In this document: piece by piece, positions 42,892-52,039 of the stretch
Layout of the letters: each line of letters opens with the position of its first letter
Numbering within the stretch: the first letter of the stretch is position 1
Assembly (NCBI GenBank): GCA_963805705.1
Contig: CAWDVH010000001.1
Location: forward strand, 2,790,001-2,854,000
Direction of reading: 5' to 3'
Length of the DNA stretch: 64,000 bases
DNA from: CAWDVH01 sp963805705
GTDB lineage: Bacteria; Actinomycetota; Actinomycetes; Streptosporangiales; Streptosporangiaceae
Notes under the pieces: model-generated
The model's input: only the letters and a program-made list of their open reading frames with translations
The model's database searches: none
What the model was told of the DNA's origin: nothing
Made by a program: the position numbers and the translations under genes

Positions 42892-44151
42892 TCAGAACGG
42901 GGTCGTGCACCAGGGGGCCAGATCCCACGACAGGGCGGCCGACAGCGCCCGGAGCGCTCCGGGGCGAATCTCGCCCGCCTGGCCCGCGGCGGCCAGCGCG
43001 CTGAGGCTCCGGCCGCCGAGATAGGCGGCACCGAGCGTGCGCACCGGCAGGACAACATCGGCGGCGGCTGACGTCCGCTCGCAGCTGGCCCCGCCCTGGC
43101 CGCCGCCGCCGGCCCGCAGCCGCCACCGGCCCGCGTTCGCGGCAAGCAGGTCGTCAGCTACCTCGATGACCACGTCCACGTCGCAGGCATAACTCCGCTG
43201 GGCCAGCGCCGCCGGGACGTCCGTCAGCCGGATCCACAGCCCGTCGGTCAGGTAGGGGCGAGCCCGGCGGCGGTCGGCCAGCATGTACAGCAGGGGCTCA
43301 TCGACGGCACGCCTCCAGGCGCGCACCTCGCCCACCAGGTCTCTGGACAGCAGGTCACTCCAGATGGCCGCGCAGGCGGGCGGGTCGACGGCCATCAGCT
43401 CCCTGATGCCCAGCACCCCGCCCGGGATGCCGTCTTCGCCCCACTCCGGCCGCACGGAGTACAGCGCGTACCCGCGCGGCCCGGCGTCATCCTCGGCGAT
43501 CAGGCACCGCAGCGGGGAGGCACCGTTCCGTGCGAACTCTGGATCGGCAAGCCGGTAGTCCCACCAGCGATCGTCCCTGGCCAGCAGGCCAGGACGGCCG
43601 GGAAGAAGCGCGTCATAGACCTTGGCCAGCTCGGCCTTCGCCTCGGCCGGCTCAGCGAGCCTGAGCCGCGCCTCGCCTGCCGTGACGCCGTCCTCGGCCT
43701 GCGGGCGGAGCAGCGCGCCTTCGCCGCGCCTGATCGCCAGGCGAAGATGGTCCGAGGCCACGCCATATCCGTACCGGCCGTAGATGCTGGATTCCGAGGA
43801 GAACAAGGCCGCCACCGCCTCGCCGCGTTCCCTGATGTCGGTGAGCTGACGGCTCATCAGGGACGTCAGGATCCCGCGGCGCCGGTGGGATGGCAGCACG
43901 CTGACCGCCGTGACGCCCGCAGCTCCCGTCACGCCGCCCGGAACTGTCAGCCGGAACGTGCAGGCGAAGGTCGTCCCCACCATGCGGGCACCGTCGAATG
44001 CCGCCAGGCTGCGGTCGGCTTCGAAGATAGTGCTCTCATGCCGCAGCACGGGCTCGGTTGGCCAGCTTGAGTTGAAGGCGTACTCGCCCACAGCGAAGAA
44101 GGCGGGGAACTCATCTTCTGCGGTCGGCCGGATCGGGTAAGCGTCAGTCAT
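42892..44151 (-). CDS. Eis-like GNAT acetyltransferase
   Basis: 419 residues from ATG 44151 (MTDAYPIRPTAEDEFPAFF). Three-part Eis layout: an N-terminal GNAT domain with GVTAVSVLPSHRRRGILTSL (acetyl-CoA loop), a second degenerate GNAT domain, and a C-terminal sterol-carrier-like domain ending in free phenylalanine, whose carboxylate serves as the catalytic base in this family. YGRYGYGVAS is also characteristic. Eis enzymes acetylate multiple amines of aminoglycosides and peptides; the physiological substrate here is unknown. Confidence 0.93.
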   Translation of the reverse strand: MTDAYPIRPTAEDEFPAFFAVGEYAFNSSWPTEPVLRHESTIFEADRSLAAFDGARMVGTTFACTFRLTVPGGVTGAAGVTAVSVLPSHRRRGILTSLMSRQLTDIRERGEAVAALFSSESSIYGRYGYGVASDHLRLAIRRGEGALLRPQAEDGVTAGEARLRLAEPAEAKAELAKVYDALLPGRPGLLARDDRWWDYRLADPEFARNGASPLRCLIAEDDAGPRGYALYSVRPEWGEDGIPGGVLGIRELMAVDPPACAAIWSDLLSRDLVGEVRAWRRAVDEPLLYMLADRRRARPYLTDGLWIRLTDVPAALAQRSYACDVDVVIEVADDLLAANAGRWRLRAGGGGQGGASCERTSAAADVVLPVRTLGAAYLGGRSLSALAAAGQAGEIRPGALRALSAALSWDLAPWCTTPF

Positions 44152-44287
44152 GCATGCATTCGTACCCCGGGTACGGGAACTTGCGCGACTAGATATCAGC
44201 CTCGTGGCCTGCATCTGGCGGCAAGCTCCAGTTCACGGGCGAACGACCTGATGCCGGGGCGCCCGGTACCGGTACAGTGCCCGCATC

Positions 44288-45388
44288 ATGGTTTCTCGTT
44301 TCGGCCGCCGGATCTCGGCGGCGGCCCAGCTCCTTGCGCTGCGGGCCAGCGGCCTGATCCAGCGGCAGTTCATCACGCGGAACCGCCGGCTGGCCTTCGG
44401 GCTGTCGCTCTGCGTCCTGGCCATCGGCAGCGCCGCGGTCCGGGTGGCGGGGGGATGGGTCTCGCCCGGCGTCATGATCCTGCCGATCCTGGCGGGCGGG
44501 CTGCTGCTGTGGCCGCGCGCGCTGCGCATCCTGTTCGTCATCGTGGCGGGGGTACTGACCTACGACTGGCTGCAGCACCGGGTCGGCCCTGGCATCACGG
44601 CCACGATAGTGATCACCGCCCTGTTCGCCGATGTCCTGGCCCGGACCAGGGCGAAGCTCGGTGTCCTGGGCCTGCGCGGTGATCAGATGCTGATCGAGCT
44701 GCGGGACAGGATCCGGGCCCAAAGCAGGCTGCCTGCCCTGCCGGAGGGCTGGAAGTCCACCTCCGTGCTCAAGCCGGCCGGCGGCTCATCGTTCGGTGGC
44801 GATTTCCTGGTGTCCGCCTGCGAGGACAAGACCCTGGAGGTGGCGCTCGTCGACGTGTCCGGCAAGGGGATCGACGCAGGCACCAGGGCCCTGCTGCTCT
44901 CCGGCGCGTTCGGCGGGCTGCTCGGCTCGGTACCCAGGGAGGAATTCCTGGCGTCCTGCAATTCCTACCTGCGGCGCGACACCCCGGCCGAGGGATTCGT
45001 CACCGCCATCCATCTCTCGCTGGATCTCGCCACAGGCGACTACGTGGTGGCCTCGGCCGGGCACCCGCCGGCCGCGCACTTTGAGGCCGGAAGCGGGACC
45101 TGGCGGCTGACCCAGGCGCGCGGCATCGTGCTGGGAGTGGTCCCTGACCTGCGCAGCGTGCCCGAGCAGGGAACCCTGAGGCCAGGTGATGCACTGATGC
45201 TCTACACCGACGGGCTGGTCGAGGTGCCAGGCCGGGACATCGACGCTGGCATCGACCGGCTGCTCGGCGAGGCTGACCGGCTGGTGACGTCCGGCTTCAG
45301 CCAGGGTGCCAGCAAGCTCGTCCAGACGATGCGGGAGGGGGTCCGGGGCTCAGACGACTGCGCGCTGGTCCTTATCTGGCGGGCGTGA
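44288..45388 (+). CDS. Membrane PP2C/SpoIIE-type serine phosphatase
   Basis: 366 residues. Three to four N-terminal membrane helices (RRLAFGLSLCVLAIGSAAV to TATIVITALFADVLA) are followed by a SpoIIE phosphatase domain from about 140. Metal-binding motifs: SFGGDFLVSACEDK, VDVSGKGIDAGTRA and the end SDDCALVLIW. It probably dephosphorylates an anti-sigma antagonist, the common role in actinobacteria. No sensor domain besides the membrane part. It converges on the conservon GTPase with a 17-base overlap. Confidence 0.92.
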   Translation: MVSRFGRRISAAAQLLALRASGLIQRQFITRNRRLAFGLSLCVLAIGSAAVRVAGGWVSPGVMILPILAGGLLLWPRALRILFVIVAGVLTYDWLQHRVGPGITATIVITALFADVLARTRAKLGVLGLRGDQMLIELRDRIRAQSRLPALPEGWKSTSVLKPAGGSSFGGDFLVSACEDKTLEVALVDVSGKGIDAGTRALLLSGAFGGLLGSVPREEFLASCNSYLRRDTPAEGFVTAIHLSLDLATGDYVVASAGHPPAAHFEAGSGTWRLTQARGIVLGVVPDLRSVPEQGTLRPGDALMLYTDGLVEVPGRDIDAGIDRLLGEADRLVTSGFSQGASKLVQTMREGVRGSDDCALVLIWRA

Positions 45389-46007
45389 TGTAGCTGGCGC
45401 TGCCGGTGAGCTGCCGGAGCGCATTCTCGACCAGCGCGACCAGAGCATCACGGCAGGACGCTCTCTGCCGCGCATCGACCAGGACGACAGGCACGTCGTC
45501 CGTCAGGTCGAGGGCCGCCCGCACGGTCTCGGGATGATAGCGCGTGGCGCCCTCGAAGCAGTTCACGGCCACGATGAAGGGCGTGCGATTGCGCTCGAAA
45601 TAGTCGACGGACGGGAAGCAATCGGCTAGCCGGCGGGTGTCCGCCATTACTACCGCGCCGAGAGCGCCCAGCGCCAGCTCATCCCACATGAACCAGAATC
45701 GCTGCTGGCCGGGCGTGCCGAAAAGGTAGATCACCAGATCGTCCCGGATGGTGATACGGCCGAAATCCATCGCGACCGTGGTCGTCGTCTTTTGCTCTAT
45801 GCCATCGGTCAGGTCAACTAGCGCGCCGGGCTCGCTCAAGGATTCCTCGGTACGGAGGGGCCGGATCTCGCTGACGGAACTTACCAGCGTCGTCTTGCCC
45901 GCGCCGAAACCGCCCGCGATCAGTATCTTCACCGTCACGGGCATGGTCGGGGAGTAGCCGTCTCTCGCTGCGGGACGGCTCTGCCTATAAGAGCCTGCGT
46001 AGGCCAT
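45372..46007 (-). CDS. Conservon small GTPase (CvnD type)
   Basis: 211 residues from ATG 46007, a start that overlaps the DUF742 gene by 23 bases as is usual in conservons. P-loop GGFGAGKTTLV, switch region TTTTVAMDFGRI, G3 LFGTPGQQRF and VNCFEG at the G4-like position are visible. These Ras-like GTPases act downstream of the conservon kinase at the membrane. An upstream frame to 46037 is less likely. Confidence 0.93.
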   Translation of the reverse strand: MAYAGSYRQSRPAARDGYSPTMPVTVKILIAGGFGAGKTTLVSSVSEIRPLRTEESLSEPGALVDLTDGIEQKTTTTVAMDFGRITIRDDLVIYLFGTPGQQRFWFMWDELALGALGAVVMADTRRLADCFPSVDYFERNRTPFIVAVNCFEGATRYHPETVRAALDLTDDVPVVLVDARQRASCRDALVALVENALRQLTGSASYITPAR

Positions 46008-46359
46008 CGGCGACCTCTCTGAGGATTCGCGGGTCACTGAGCCGGGTCGGCACCGGCTGGTGAATAAAGACCAGGCCGCGTTCCCGCATGTCGGCCAGCA
46101 GTATCCGGACTACGCCCAGCGGCAGATCAAGATCCGCAGCCAGATCGGCGAGAGAAATAGGCAAGCGACACCAGCGCAGCACCTGAGCGTGCTCAGGCTC
46201 GAGGCCCATAGGATCGGGCGGCAGGCCGCGGACGGCGGAGATCAGAGCGATCAGGTCGATGCTCTCTCCGCTCGGCCGGGTCCGGCCCCCGGTCAGCGCA
46301 TATGGTCGGACCACGGGACCCGCGTCCTGGTCCAGCCACCGGTCATCTTGCATGTACAT
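45985..46359 (-). CDS. DUF742 protein (CvnC type)
   Basis: 124 residues. Conserved pattern RPYALTGGRTRP, PEHAQVLRWCRLPISLADLAADLDLPLGVVRILLADM and GLVFIHQP. It is a winged-helix-like conservon component that partners the kinase and GTPase. It starts four bases after the roadblock gene stop. Confidence 0.93.
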   Translation of the reverse strand: MYMQDDRWLDQDAGPVVRPYALTGGRTRPSGESIDLIALISAVRGLPPDPMGLEPEHAQVLRWCRLPISLADLAADLDLPLGVVRILLADMRERGLVFIHQPVPTRLSDPRILREVADGLRRLL

Positions 46360-46363
46360 GAGA

Positions 46364-46774
46364 TTACGTCGCTTCTGCGCCTGTGGACACCGGGCGAGCG
46401 CGCACGGCCAGGTGCTCTCCGACTCGCTTGACGAGCACGGCCATCTCGTAGGCGATCAGGCCGATGTCGGCACCGGAGGTGGCCAGCACCGCCAGGCAGC
46501 TGCCTTCTCCGGCCGCGGTGACAAAGAGGAACGCCGACTCCATCTCGACGATCGTCTGCCGTGGCCGACCGCCGCCGAACTGCTGGCCGACTCCTCGGGC
46601 GAGGCTCTGGAACCCGGCCGCGATGGCGGACAGGTGCTCGGCACCCTCCCGGCCCAGTCCCGTTGATGCTCCGATGGCCAGTCCGTCCCTGGAGAGGACG
46701 ACGGCCTTGTCGATCTGCGCGACTCGCGTCACTAGATCGTTGAGCAGCCAGTCAAGCTCTCCGGCGTAGCTCAT
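46364..46774 (-). CDS. Roadblock/LC7 domain protein (CvnB type)
   Basis: 136 residues. Start at ATG 46774 (MSYAGELDWLLNDLVTRVAQ), which follows GGGAGG; longer frames upstream lack support. Typical text: DKAVVLSRDGLAIGASTGL, EHLSAIAAGFQSLARG and VLATSGADIGLIAYEMAVLV. Regulates the GTPase by analogy with MglB-type roadblock proteins. Lies 46 bases downstream of the kinase gene's probable native stop. Confidence 0.94.
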   Translation of the reverse strand: MSYAGELDWLLNDLVTRVAQIDKAVVLSRDGLAIGASTGLGREGAEHLSAIAAGFQSLARGVGQQFGGGRPRQTIVEMESAFLFVTAAGEGSCLAVLATSGADIGLIAYEMAVLVKRVGEHLAVRARPVSTGAEAT

Positions 46775-46820
46775 ATTCGGCCTCCCGTGCGGCTCAGTAA
46801 ATCCTCGGACACGTGCCGCG

Positions 46821-49456
46821 TCACTCATCGTTCCGGTGGTCGATCGCGAACTCACCGGTCACCGGCTCAGGATCTATCATGACCTCGGGTACTGGCGTGC
46901 CTGCTGACGAACGGCCGCGCTCCCAGCCCTGCTGCAGCGCCATCATCGTGCGCCGGGCAGCTTCCGGGGTGGGCTCGTCAAACGGGCTGGGCTCCCCGGT
47001 AGGCAGCGACGGCCCGTCCTTGCGCAGTTGCGGCGCCAGGTTGGCCTGGCGAATCCGCCGCGGCAGGCCCAGCCCACCTGGCTCAGCCGGCGGGGGCCCT
47101 GGGTCCGGGGCGGGGGCCGGCGGCGCATTCCAGTCCTGCCGGGCGGGCTCGCTGGTGAAAGCGGGGGAGCTGGGGAAGGCGGGCTCGCTGGTGAAGTCGG
47201 GGAATTGGAATTGGGGAAGGCGGGCTCGCTGGTGAAAGCGGGAGAGCTGGGGAAGTCGAACGGGCTGGGCGACGACTCGACGATGCTCGGCGCCGTGCCA
47301 TTGGCGGGCAGCCACTCAACAGGGAAGTCAGGTATCGGGGTCCCAGTGCCGTTGCGCCCGCGGTCGTTCCCGCCGGCGGGCAGCTCTGCGGCAGTGCGCG
47401 ACGTACCGTCCTCAGACGCTGGCTCAGGCAGCCGCATCGGGCCGAACTGGTCGTTGTCGCCCTGGCTCAGGGCGGCGTGACGGCCAGTGAGCCGGATCGC
47501 GCGCTCACGGGCGGCCGCATCGGAGGATTCGATGGCATCGGCCTCGCCGTTGACTATCAGGGCGCCAGGGATCAGCACGATGGCGGTCGTGCCGCCGTAG
47601 GCGGATGGGCGGAGGGTAATCTGGATATCGTGCCGCTGGGCCAGCTGCCCGGCGATGAACAGGCCCAGCCGGTCACTTCCGGACAAGTCGAATTGGGGCG
47701 GGCTGGCGAGATTGGCATTAATCTCGTTCAGTCTCTCGGTCGTGATGCCGAGCCCTCTGTCTTCAATCTCGATGGCAAATCCCCGGCCCACCATGTCGCC
47801 CAGGATCCGGACCGGCGTATTGGGCGGAGAGAAAATAGTGGCGTTCTCCGCCAGCTCGGCGATCAGGTGGATGACGTCAGCGACCGCAGGGCCGGCCAGC
47901 GCCGCCTGCGAGCGTGAAACGACCCGGATCCGCGTGTAGTCCTCGACCTCTGCTACCGCCGCGCGGAGGACGTCGACGATCGGCACGGGATTACGCCAGC
48001 CGCGGCCCGGTGACTCACCGGACAGGATGATCAGGCCCTCGGCGTGCCTGCGCATGCGGGTGGTGAGATGGTCGATCCGGAAGAGATCCTCAAGTTCCTC
48101 CGGCCCGCTGGCGCGGCGTTCCATACCGTCCAGCAGGGCCAGCTGGCGGTGCAGCAGCGACTGGCTGCGCCGGGCCAGGTTACGGAACACATCGCTAATG
48201 CCGCGGCGCAGCATGGCCTCGTCCACCGCGGACTCGATGGCGGTTCGCTGCACCGCGTTGAAGGCATCCCTGACCTGCCCGATCTCGTCAGAGCTCGATT
48301 CCAGCGGCGGCACCTCGGAGGAGACATCGACATCCTCGCCCGCGCGCAGCCGCTCCACCACGCCCGGCAGCCGGTCGTTGGCCAGGTCCAGTGCCGCTTC
48401 CCGCAGCGCGGCCAGCGGGCGGATCAGGCTGCGGCCGATCACGATCGAAAAGACGATAGACACGATAATCGCCAGCAGCCCCAGGCCGCCGACCAGGATG
48501 AGCTGCAGGTAGATGCGGTGGGCCTGGGCCTCGGCCCCTCCTGTCAGCACGTTCGTCGCTTTCAGGAGGGCCTTCGTCTGCCCGGCTCCGTAGGCGGTGG
48601 CTACCGCCTTCAAGGTGATGGGGTCAACGGGCGCGATGAAGTGGGTGGTCTTGGTGGCAGCACTGGGCTTGGTGGCGATCACCTTGTTCTCAAGCGCCGT
48701 GAAGGCGGCCGTCGTCGTTGGCTTGACGTCAGCGCGCCACTCGGCCAGGAGCTCCGGATTCAGCTGGGGCACGCTGTTGGTGATCAGCAGCCGCCTGCCT
48801 GCCGCAAGGGCGGCGAACTCCCGCCGGTCAGAGGCCGGGAAGGACTGCGCGGTCAGGTCGCTGGCCAGCAGGTCGGTCTCCTCCTGGATCGTCTGGTCCG
48901 CCTGATCCAGGTAGGTGACGGCGAGGGCCTGGACCGTCAAGGGGACATTGGACTGCTGCTCGACGGCCCCGTCGATGACCTGGAATCCGGAGTCGGTGAT
49001 GGCGCTGTAGGCGTTCAGCGCCGCCGCCCTGCTGATCGTGTGGTTCTGAATCTTGGCGCGCAGCGCGGGCAGCCCGGCCGCGCCGCTGCGCATGTCATTG
49101 ATCGCCCCCTTGAGCAGCGGCGACGCGTCCTTGGTGATGGCCGTCGACCCGGTCGTAGCCTCCCAGGCCTGCAGCAGCTTGTCGGTCTTGGCCTCCTGGA
49201 CGAGAAGCGCCGAGTGCAGGGTCGGGAGGGGGGCGGCGAGGTACAGCAGCGCATCCCCTCGTTCGACGTTGAGCTGCGTCTGGAGGGCGGTGGTCGGTGC
49301 CGCGGCGACGTTCTTGACGGTATGGGCCCGGTTCAGCTCGAGCGCGTTCCCGACGATGGTGTACGCCGTGAACGCGTATAGCCCCATCATGGCGAGGATG
49401 GGGATGATGACCAGGAGGAAGACCCTCAAGCGTATGGACCGGTGACGCAAACCCAT
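46821..49456 (-). CDS. Conservon sensor histidine kinase (CvnA type), frameshifted near its C-terminus
   Basis: Start ATG 49456 (MGLRHRSIRLRVFLLVIIPI). Domains: membrane helix (8-30), a nitrate/nitrite-sensor-like helical extracytoplasmic domain (about 35-320), a second membrane helix (LQLILVGGLGLLAIIVSIV), a HAMP linker (IGRSLIRPLAALREAALDL), a DHp-like helix with LFRIDHLTTRMRRHAEG, and an HATPase (ELAENATIFSPPNTP, EDRGLGIT, GLFIAGQLA). The uninterrupted frame ends at 46943 with a foreign tail. The conserved conservon ending GLPRRIRQANLAPQLR and TMMALQQGWERGR lies in another frame ending at 46821. The switch falls in the repeat around 47181-47221, so one base is lost there in nature or in the assembly. 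Confidence 0.88.
47145..47261 (-). repeat. Imperfect 36-41-bp repeat in the kinase gene
   Basis: Three copies begin GGGCTCGCTGGTGAA on the plus strand (47145, 47181, 47222) and encode Phe/Pro/Ser-rich repeats (FPSSPAFTSEPAFP). Copy 1 is 36 bases, copy 2 is 41 bases and so breaks the frame; copy 2 contains GGAATT twice. Confidence 0.8.
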
Positions 49457-50103
49457 GACTGTGGCCTCGGTGTGAGAAGTGACCGGCGGATCGAGAAGAT
49501 GTCCGGGAGGTTTACAGGTGAGAAGATATGGGACTCTAACACCCGATTGCCTGAGATCACTTGCGAAACTGGCATACACAGTGCAAACATTTTGGTAACA
49601 AAGTGGGTATTATATCATCATTTTTACGGTTACGCGCGTGCTCGGTGGGGCAGCGGCCGCTGGGCCGTCCTGGCTCGTCCCCGAAACCCCCTGGGGGTAC
49701 GTCCGCCCTCCCGGCTGGCCCGTCGGTGACGTCTCCGGTCCGAGCCCGTGCCATCGGCCGGGCTGGCGGCGTCGGCCCCTGGGTGGGTCGGGCCGGGCTC
49801 ATCAGTGGTGCCATCCCTGAGTGGTGCCGGGCCTGCTGAGCGGCGCCGGCCCTGATTGGCCGCTGCGGGCCTGGCGACATGACAAGAACGTCAGTTAAAT
49901 CGATTTGCGCACCGTAACGAATATGCAACACGCCGACGGAGTCGGGTCGCGCGCTCGCATAATAGGATCCGCTCATCATGGCGAACGAATCCGCAGTTCA
50001 ATGACGGAAAGGCGACGCACGCGTCAGATGACGCTCGTGTCATTGTTTGCATTCATATGAAGACTGTGCAGAAATAGGGACCGTGGCGCGCGACGGGACG
50101 CGA
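49457..50103. other. 647-bp region between the conservon and the hopanoid operon
   Basis: It contains an AT-rich block (about 49550-49630) with a perfect minus-strand TATAAT, a GC-rich middle without a convincing ORF, and a moderately AT-rich stretch (about 49880-50060) before hpnC. A minus-strand frame at 49557-49979 has no protein similarity. The hopanoid promoter should be here, but I cannot point to a clear -35/-10 pair. Confidence 0.5.
49609..49614 (-). promoter_or_regulatory. Perfect TATAAT, probable -10 of the conservon operon
   Basis: Minus-strand GATGATATAATACCC in an AT-rich island about 155 bases before the kinase ATG. No good -35 is visible at 17 bases, so it may be an extended or activator-dependent promoter. 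Confidence 0.45.
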
Positions 50104-50967
50104 ATGACCGAAGAGCCCCGGCGGGGGATCGGCGGCGATACAGCCGCGGCTGACGCGATGGCGGCCAGGGCCGGCGGTGAGAATTTCCCGGTGGCGCTTC
50201 GGCTGCTGCCAGCACGCCGCCGGCGGCAGCTGATGGCTGTCTACGGGTTCGCTAGGACGACGGACGACATCGGTGATCTCGCGCCGCCGGAGGACAGACT
50301 GCGCTTGCTGGACGAGCTGGAAGCTGATCTTGGCCGGCTGCGCGACGGCTCGGCGAAGCGCGCCGAGGTCCGCGCGCTGGGCCCGGTCGTGGCCGAGTGC
50401 GCGATCCCCCTGCAGCCTTTCGCCGACCTGATCCAGGCGAACCGGCAGGATCAGGTCGTCTCCCGCTATCAGACATTCGAGGATCTGCTCGGCTACTGCA
50501 AGCTCTCCGCCAACCCGGTCGGGCACATCGTCCTGCACATCTTCGGGGCGTTCGGCCCGCGTCGCGCCGAGCTGTCTGATCACGTGTGCACGGCGCTGCA
50601 GCTCGCCGAGCACTGGCAGGACGTTGCCGAGGATCTGCGCGCTGGCCGGGTGTACCTGCCGCGAGAGGACATGGACCATTTCGGCTGCTCGGAGGCTGAC
50701 CTGCAGGCGGCCAGGTCCGCGCCGCAGCTGCGCGAGCTGATCGCATTCGAGGTCGGCCGGGCCGGGGCGACGCTCGATGCCGGAGCGCCGCTGGTCGGCA
50801 CGCTGCGCGGTACCGCCCGCGCCGCAGTGGCCGGATTCGTGGCCGGAGGGCGAGCCGCGCTGGCCGCGATCGCGGCCGCCGATCATGAGGTGCTGGCCGG
50901 GCCGCCGCGCCCGCGCAAGCGCCGGGTGGCGGCTGAGCTCCTGCGTGCCGTGGCGACGGGGCGGTGA
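50104..50967 (+). CDS. hpnC: Hydroxysqualene synthase HpnC
   Basis: 287 residues from ATG 50104 (MTEEPRRGIGGDTAAADAM); in-frame starts at 50047 and 50083 exist but are less family-like. HpnC converts presqualene diphosphate to hydroxysqualene. Squalene-synthase-fold motifs: LLPARRRRQLMAVYGFART, the first Asp-rich motif TTDDIGD and the second AEHWQDVAED. It is the first gene of the hopanoid operon and is followed after a few bases by hpnD. Confidence 0.93.
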   Translation: MTEEPRRGIGGDTAAADAMAARAGGENFPVALRLLPARRRRQLMAVYGFARTTDDIGDLAPPEDRLRLLDELEADLGRLRDGSAKRAEVRALGPVVAECAIPLQPFADLIQANRQDQVVSRYQTFEDLLGYCKLSANPVGHIVLHIFGAFGPRRAELSDHVCTALQLAEHWQDVAEDLRAGRVYLPREDMDHFGCSEADLQAARSAPQLRELIAFEVGRAGATLDAGAPLVGTLRGTARAAVAGFVAGGRAALAAIAAADHEVLAGPPRPRKRRVAAELLRAVATGR

Positions 50968-50974
50968 TGCCGTG

Positions 50975-52039
50975 ATGGTACGGGCACCAGGAGCCACGGA
51001 CACCGAGGCCGCGTACCGGCACTGCGAGCAGGTGACCAGGACGCAGGCAAGAAACTTCTCCTACGGCATCGCCCTGCTGCCCGGCGATAAGCGCCGGGCC
51101 CTTTCCGCCGTCTACGCGCTCGCGCGCCGGGTCGATGACATCGGCGACGGCACGCTGCCGCCCGCCGACAAGCTCGCCGCGCTCGCGGATGCCCGCAGGC
51201 AGGTGGCCGCGGTCGCCGGACACGGCGCTGCGGCAGCGGCGGGTGATCCCGTTCTCGTGGCGCTCGCGGATGCGGCGGGCCGGTTCTCGATCCCGCTCGG
51301 CGCCTTCGGCGAGCTGATCGACGGCTGTGAGGCAGATGTGCGCGGGGTCGCGTACCCGACATTCGGCGAGCTTGAGCATTACTGCAGATGCGTGGCCGGC
51401 TCCATCGGGCGGCTGTCGCTCGGCGTATTCGGCACCAGTGACATGGCCGCTGCCGCGCCCCTGGCCGACGACCTCGGGGTCGCGCTGCAGCTGACCAACA
51501 TCCTGCGCGACATCCGCGAGGACCTCGGCAATGGCCGGGTCTATCTGCCGGCGGAAGATCAGGAGCGATTCGGCTGCTCGCTGTCGGCCCAGCGCCCGGA
51601 CGACCTGCCCGGCGTGGCCGGGCTTGATCAGCTGGTGCTGTTCGAAGCGCAGCGGGCCCGGCGGTGGTACGCCACCGGCATGCGCCTGATGCCGCTGCTC
51701 GACCGGCGCAGCGCCGCCTCGGCTGGCGCTATGGCTGGCATCTACCTGCGGCTGCTCGAGCACATCTCGGCGGCGCCCGGTGCCGCCCTTCGCCGCAGGC
51801 TCTCGCTGTCTACCAGGGAGAAGGCGCTCGTAGCGGCCAGGTCACTGGCCGGGATGGCCCGTGCTCGCCCGGCTAGCCAGGCCGGGCGGGAGCCGGCCCG
51901 GCCGAACCCGATACGTCGGCGCCCGCTCCGGGAGGCCGCCCGTGACCACTCGCCACGTGGTAGTCATCGGGGGAGGGCTCGCCGGGATCACCGCCGCCAT
52001 CGAGCTGCGCGAGGCGGGAATCGAGGTGACCCTGCTTGA
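50975..52039 (+). CDS. hpnD: Presqualene diphosphate synthase HpnD
   Basis: 354 residues from ATG 50975 (a GTG at 50972 is equally good). Condenses two farnesyl diphosphates to presqualene diphosphate. Motifs: ARNFSYGIALLPGDKRRALSAVYALAR, RVDDIGDG and TNILRDIREDL, plus GRVYLPAEDQERFGC. The folded domain ends near residue 300 (STREKALVAARSLAG). The remaining basic tail (RPNPIRRRPLREAARDH) has no stop until 52039 and overlaps hpnE by 98 bases. Confidence 0.94.
   Translation: MVRAPGATDTEAAYRHCEQVTRTQARNFSYGIALLPGDKRRALSAVYALARRVDDIGDGTLPPADKLAALADARRQVAAVAGHGAAAAAGDPVLVALADAAGRFSIPLGAFGELIDGCEADVRGVAYPTFGELEHYCRCVAGSIGRLSLGVFGTSDMAAAAPLADDLGVALQLTNILRDIREDLGNGRVYLPAEDQERFGCSLSAQRPDDLPGVAGLDQLVLFEAQRARRWYATGMRLMPLLDRRSAASAGAMAGIYLRLLEHISAAPGAALRRRLSLSTREKALVAARSLAGMARARPASQAGREPARPNPIRRRPLREAARDHSPRGSHRGRARRDHRRHRAARGGNRGDPA

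Noticed and set aside
49557..49979. 140-codon minus-strand frame before the hopanoid operon
   Set aside because: Composition changes along it, no similarity, poor start context.
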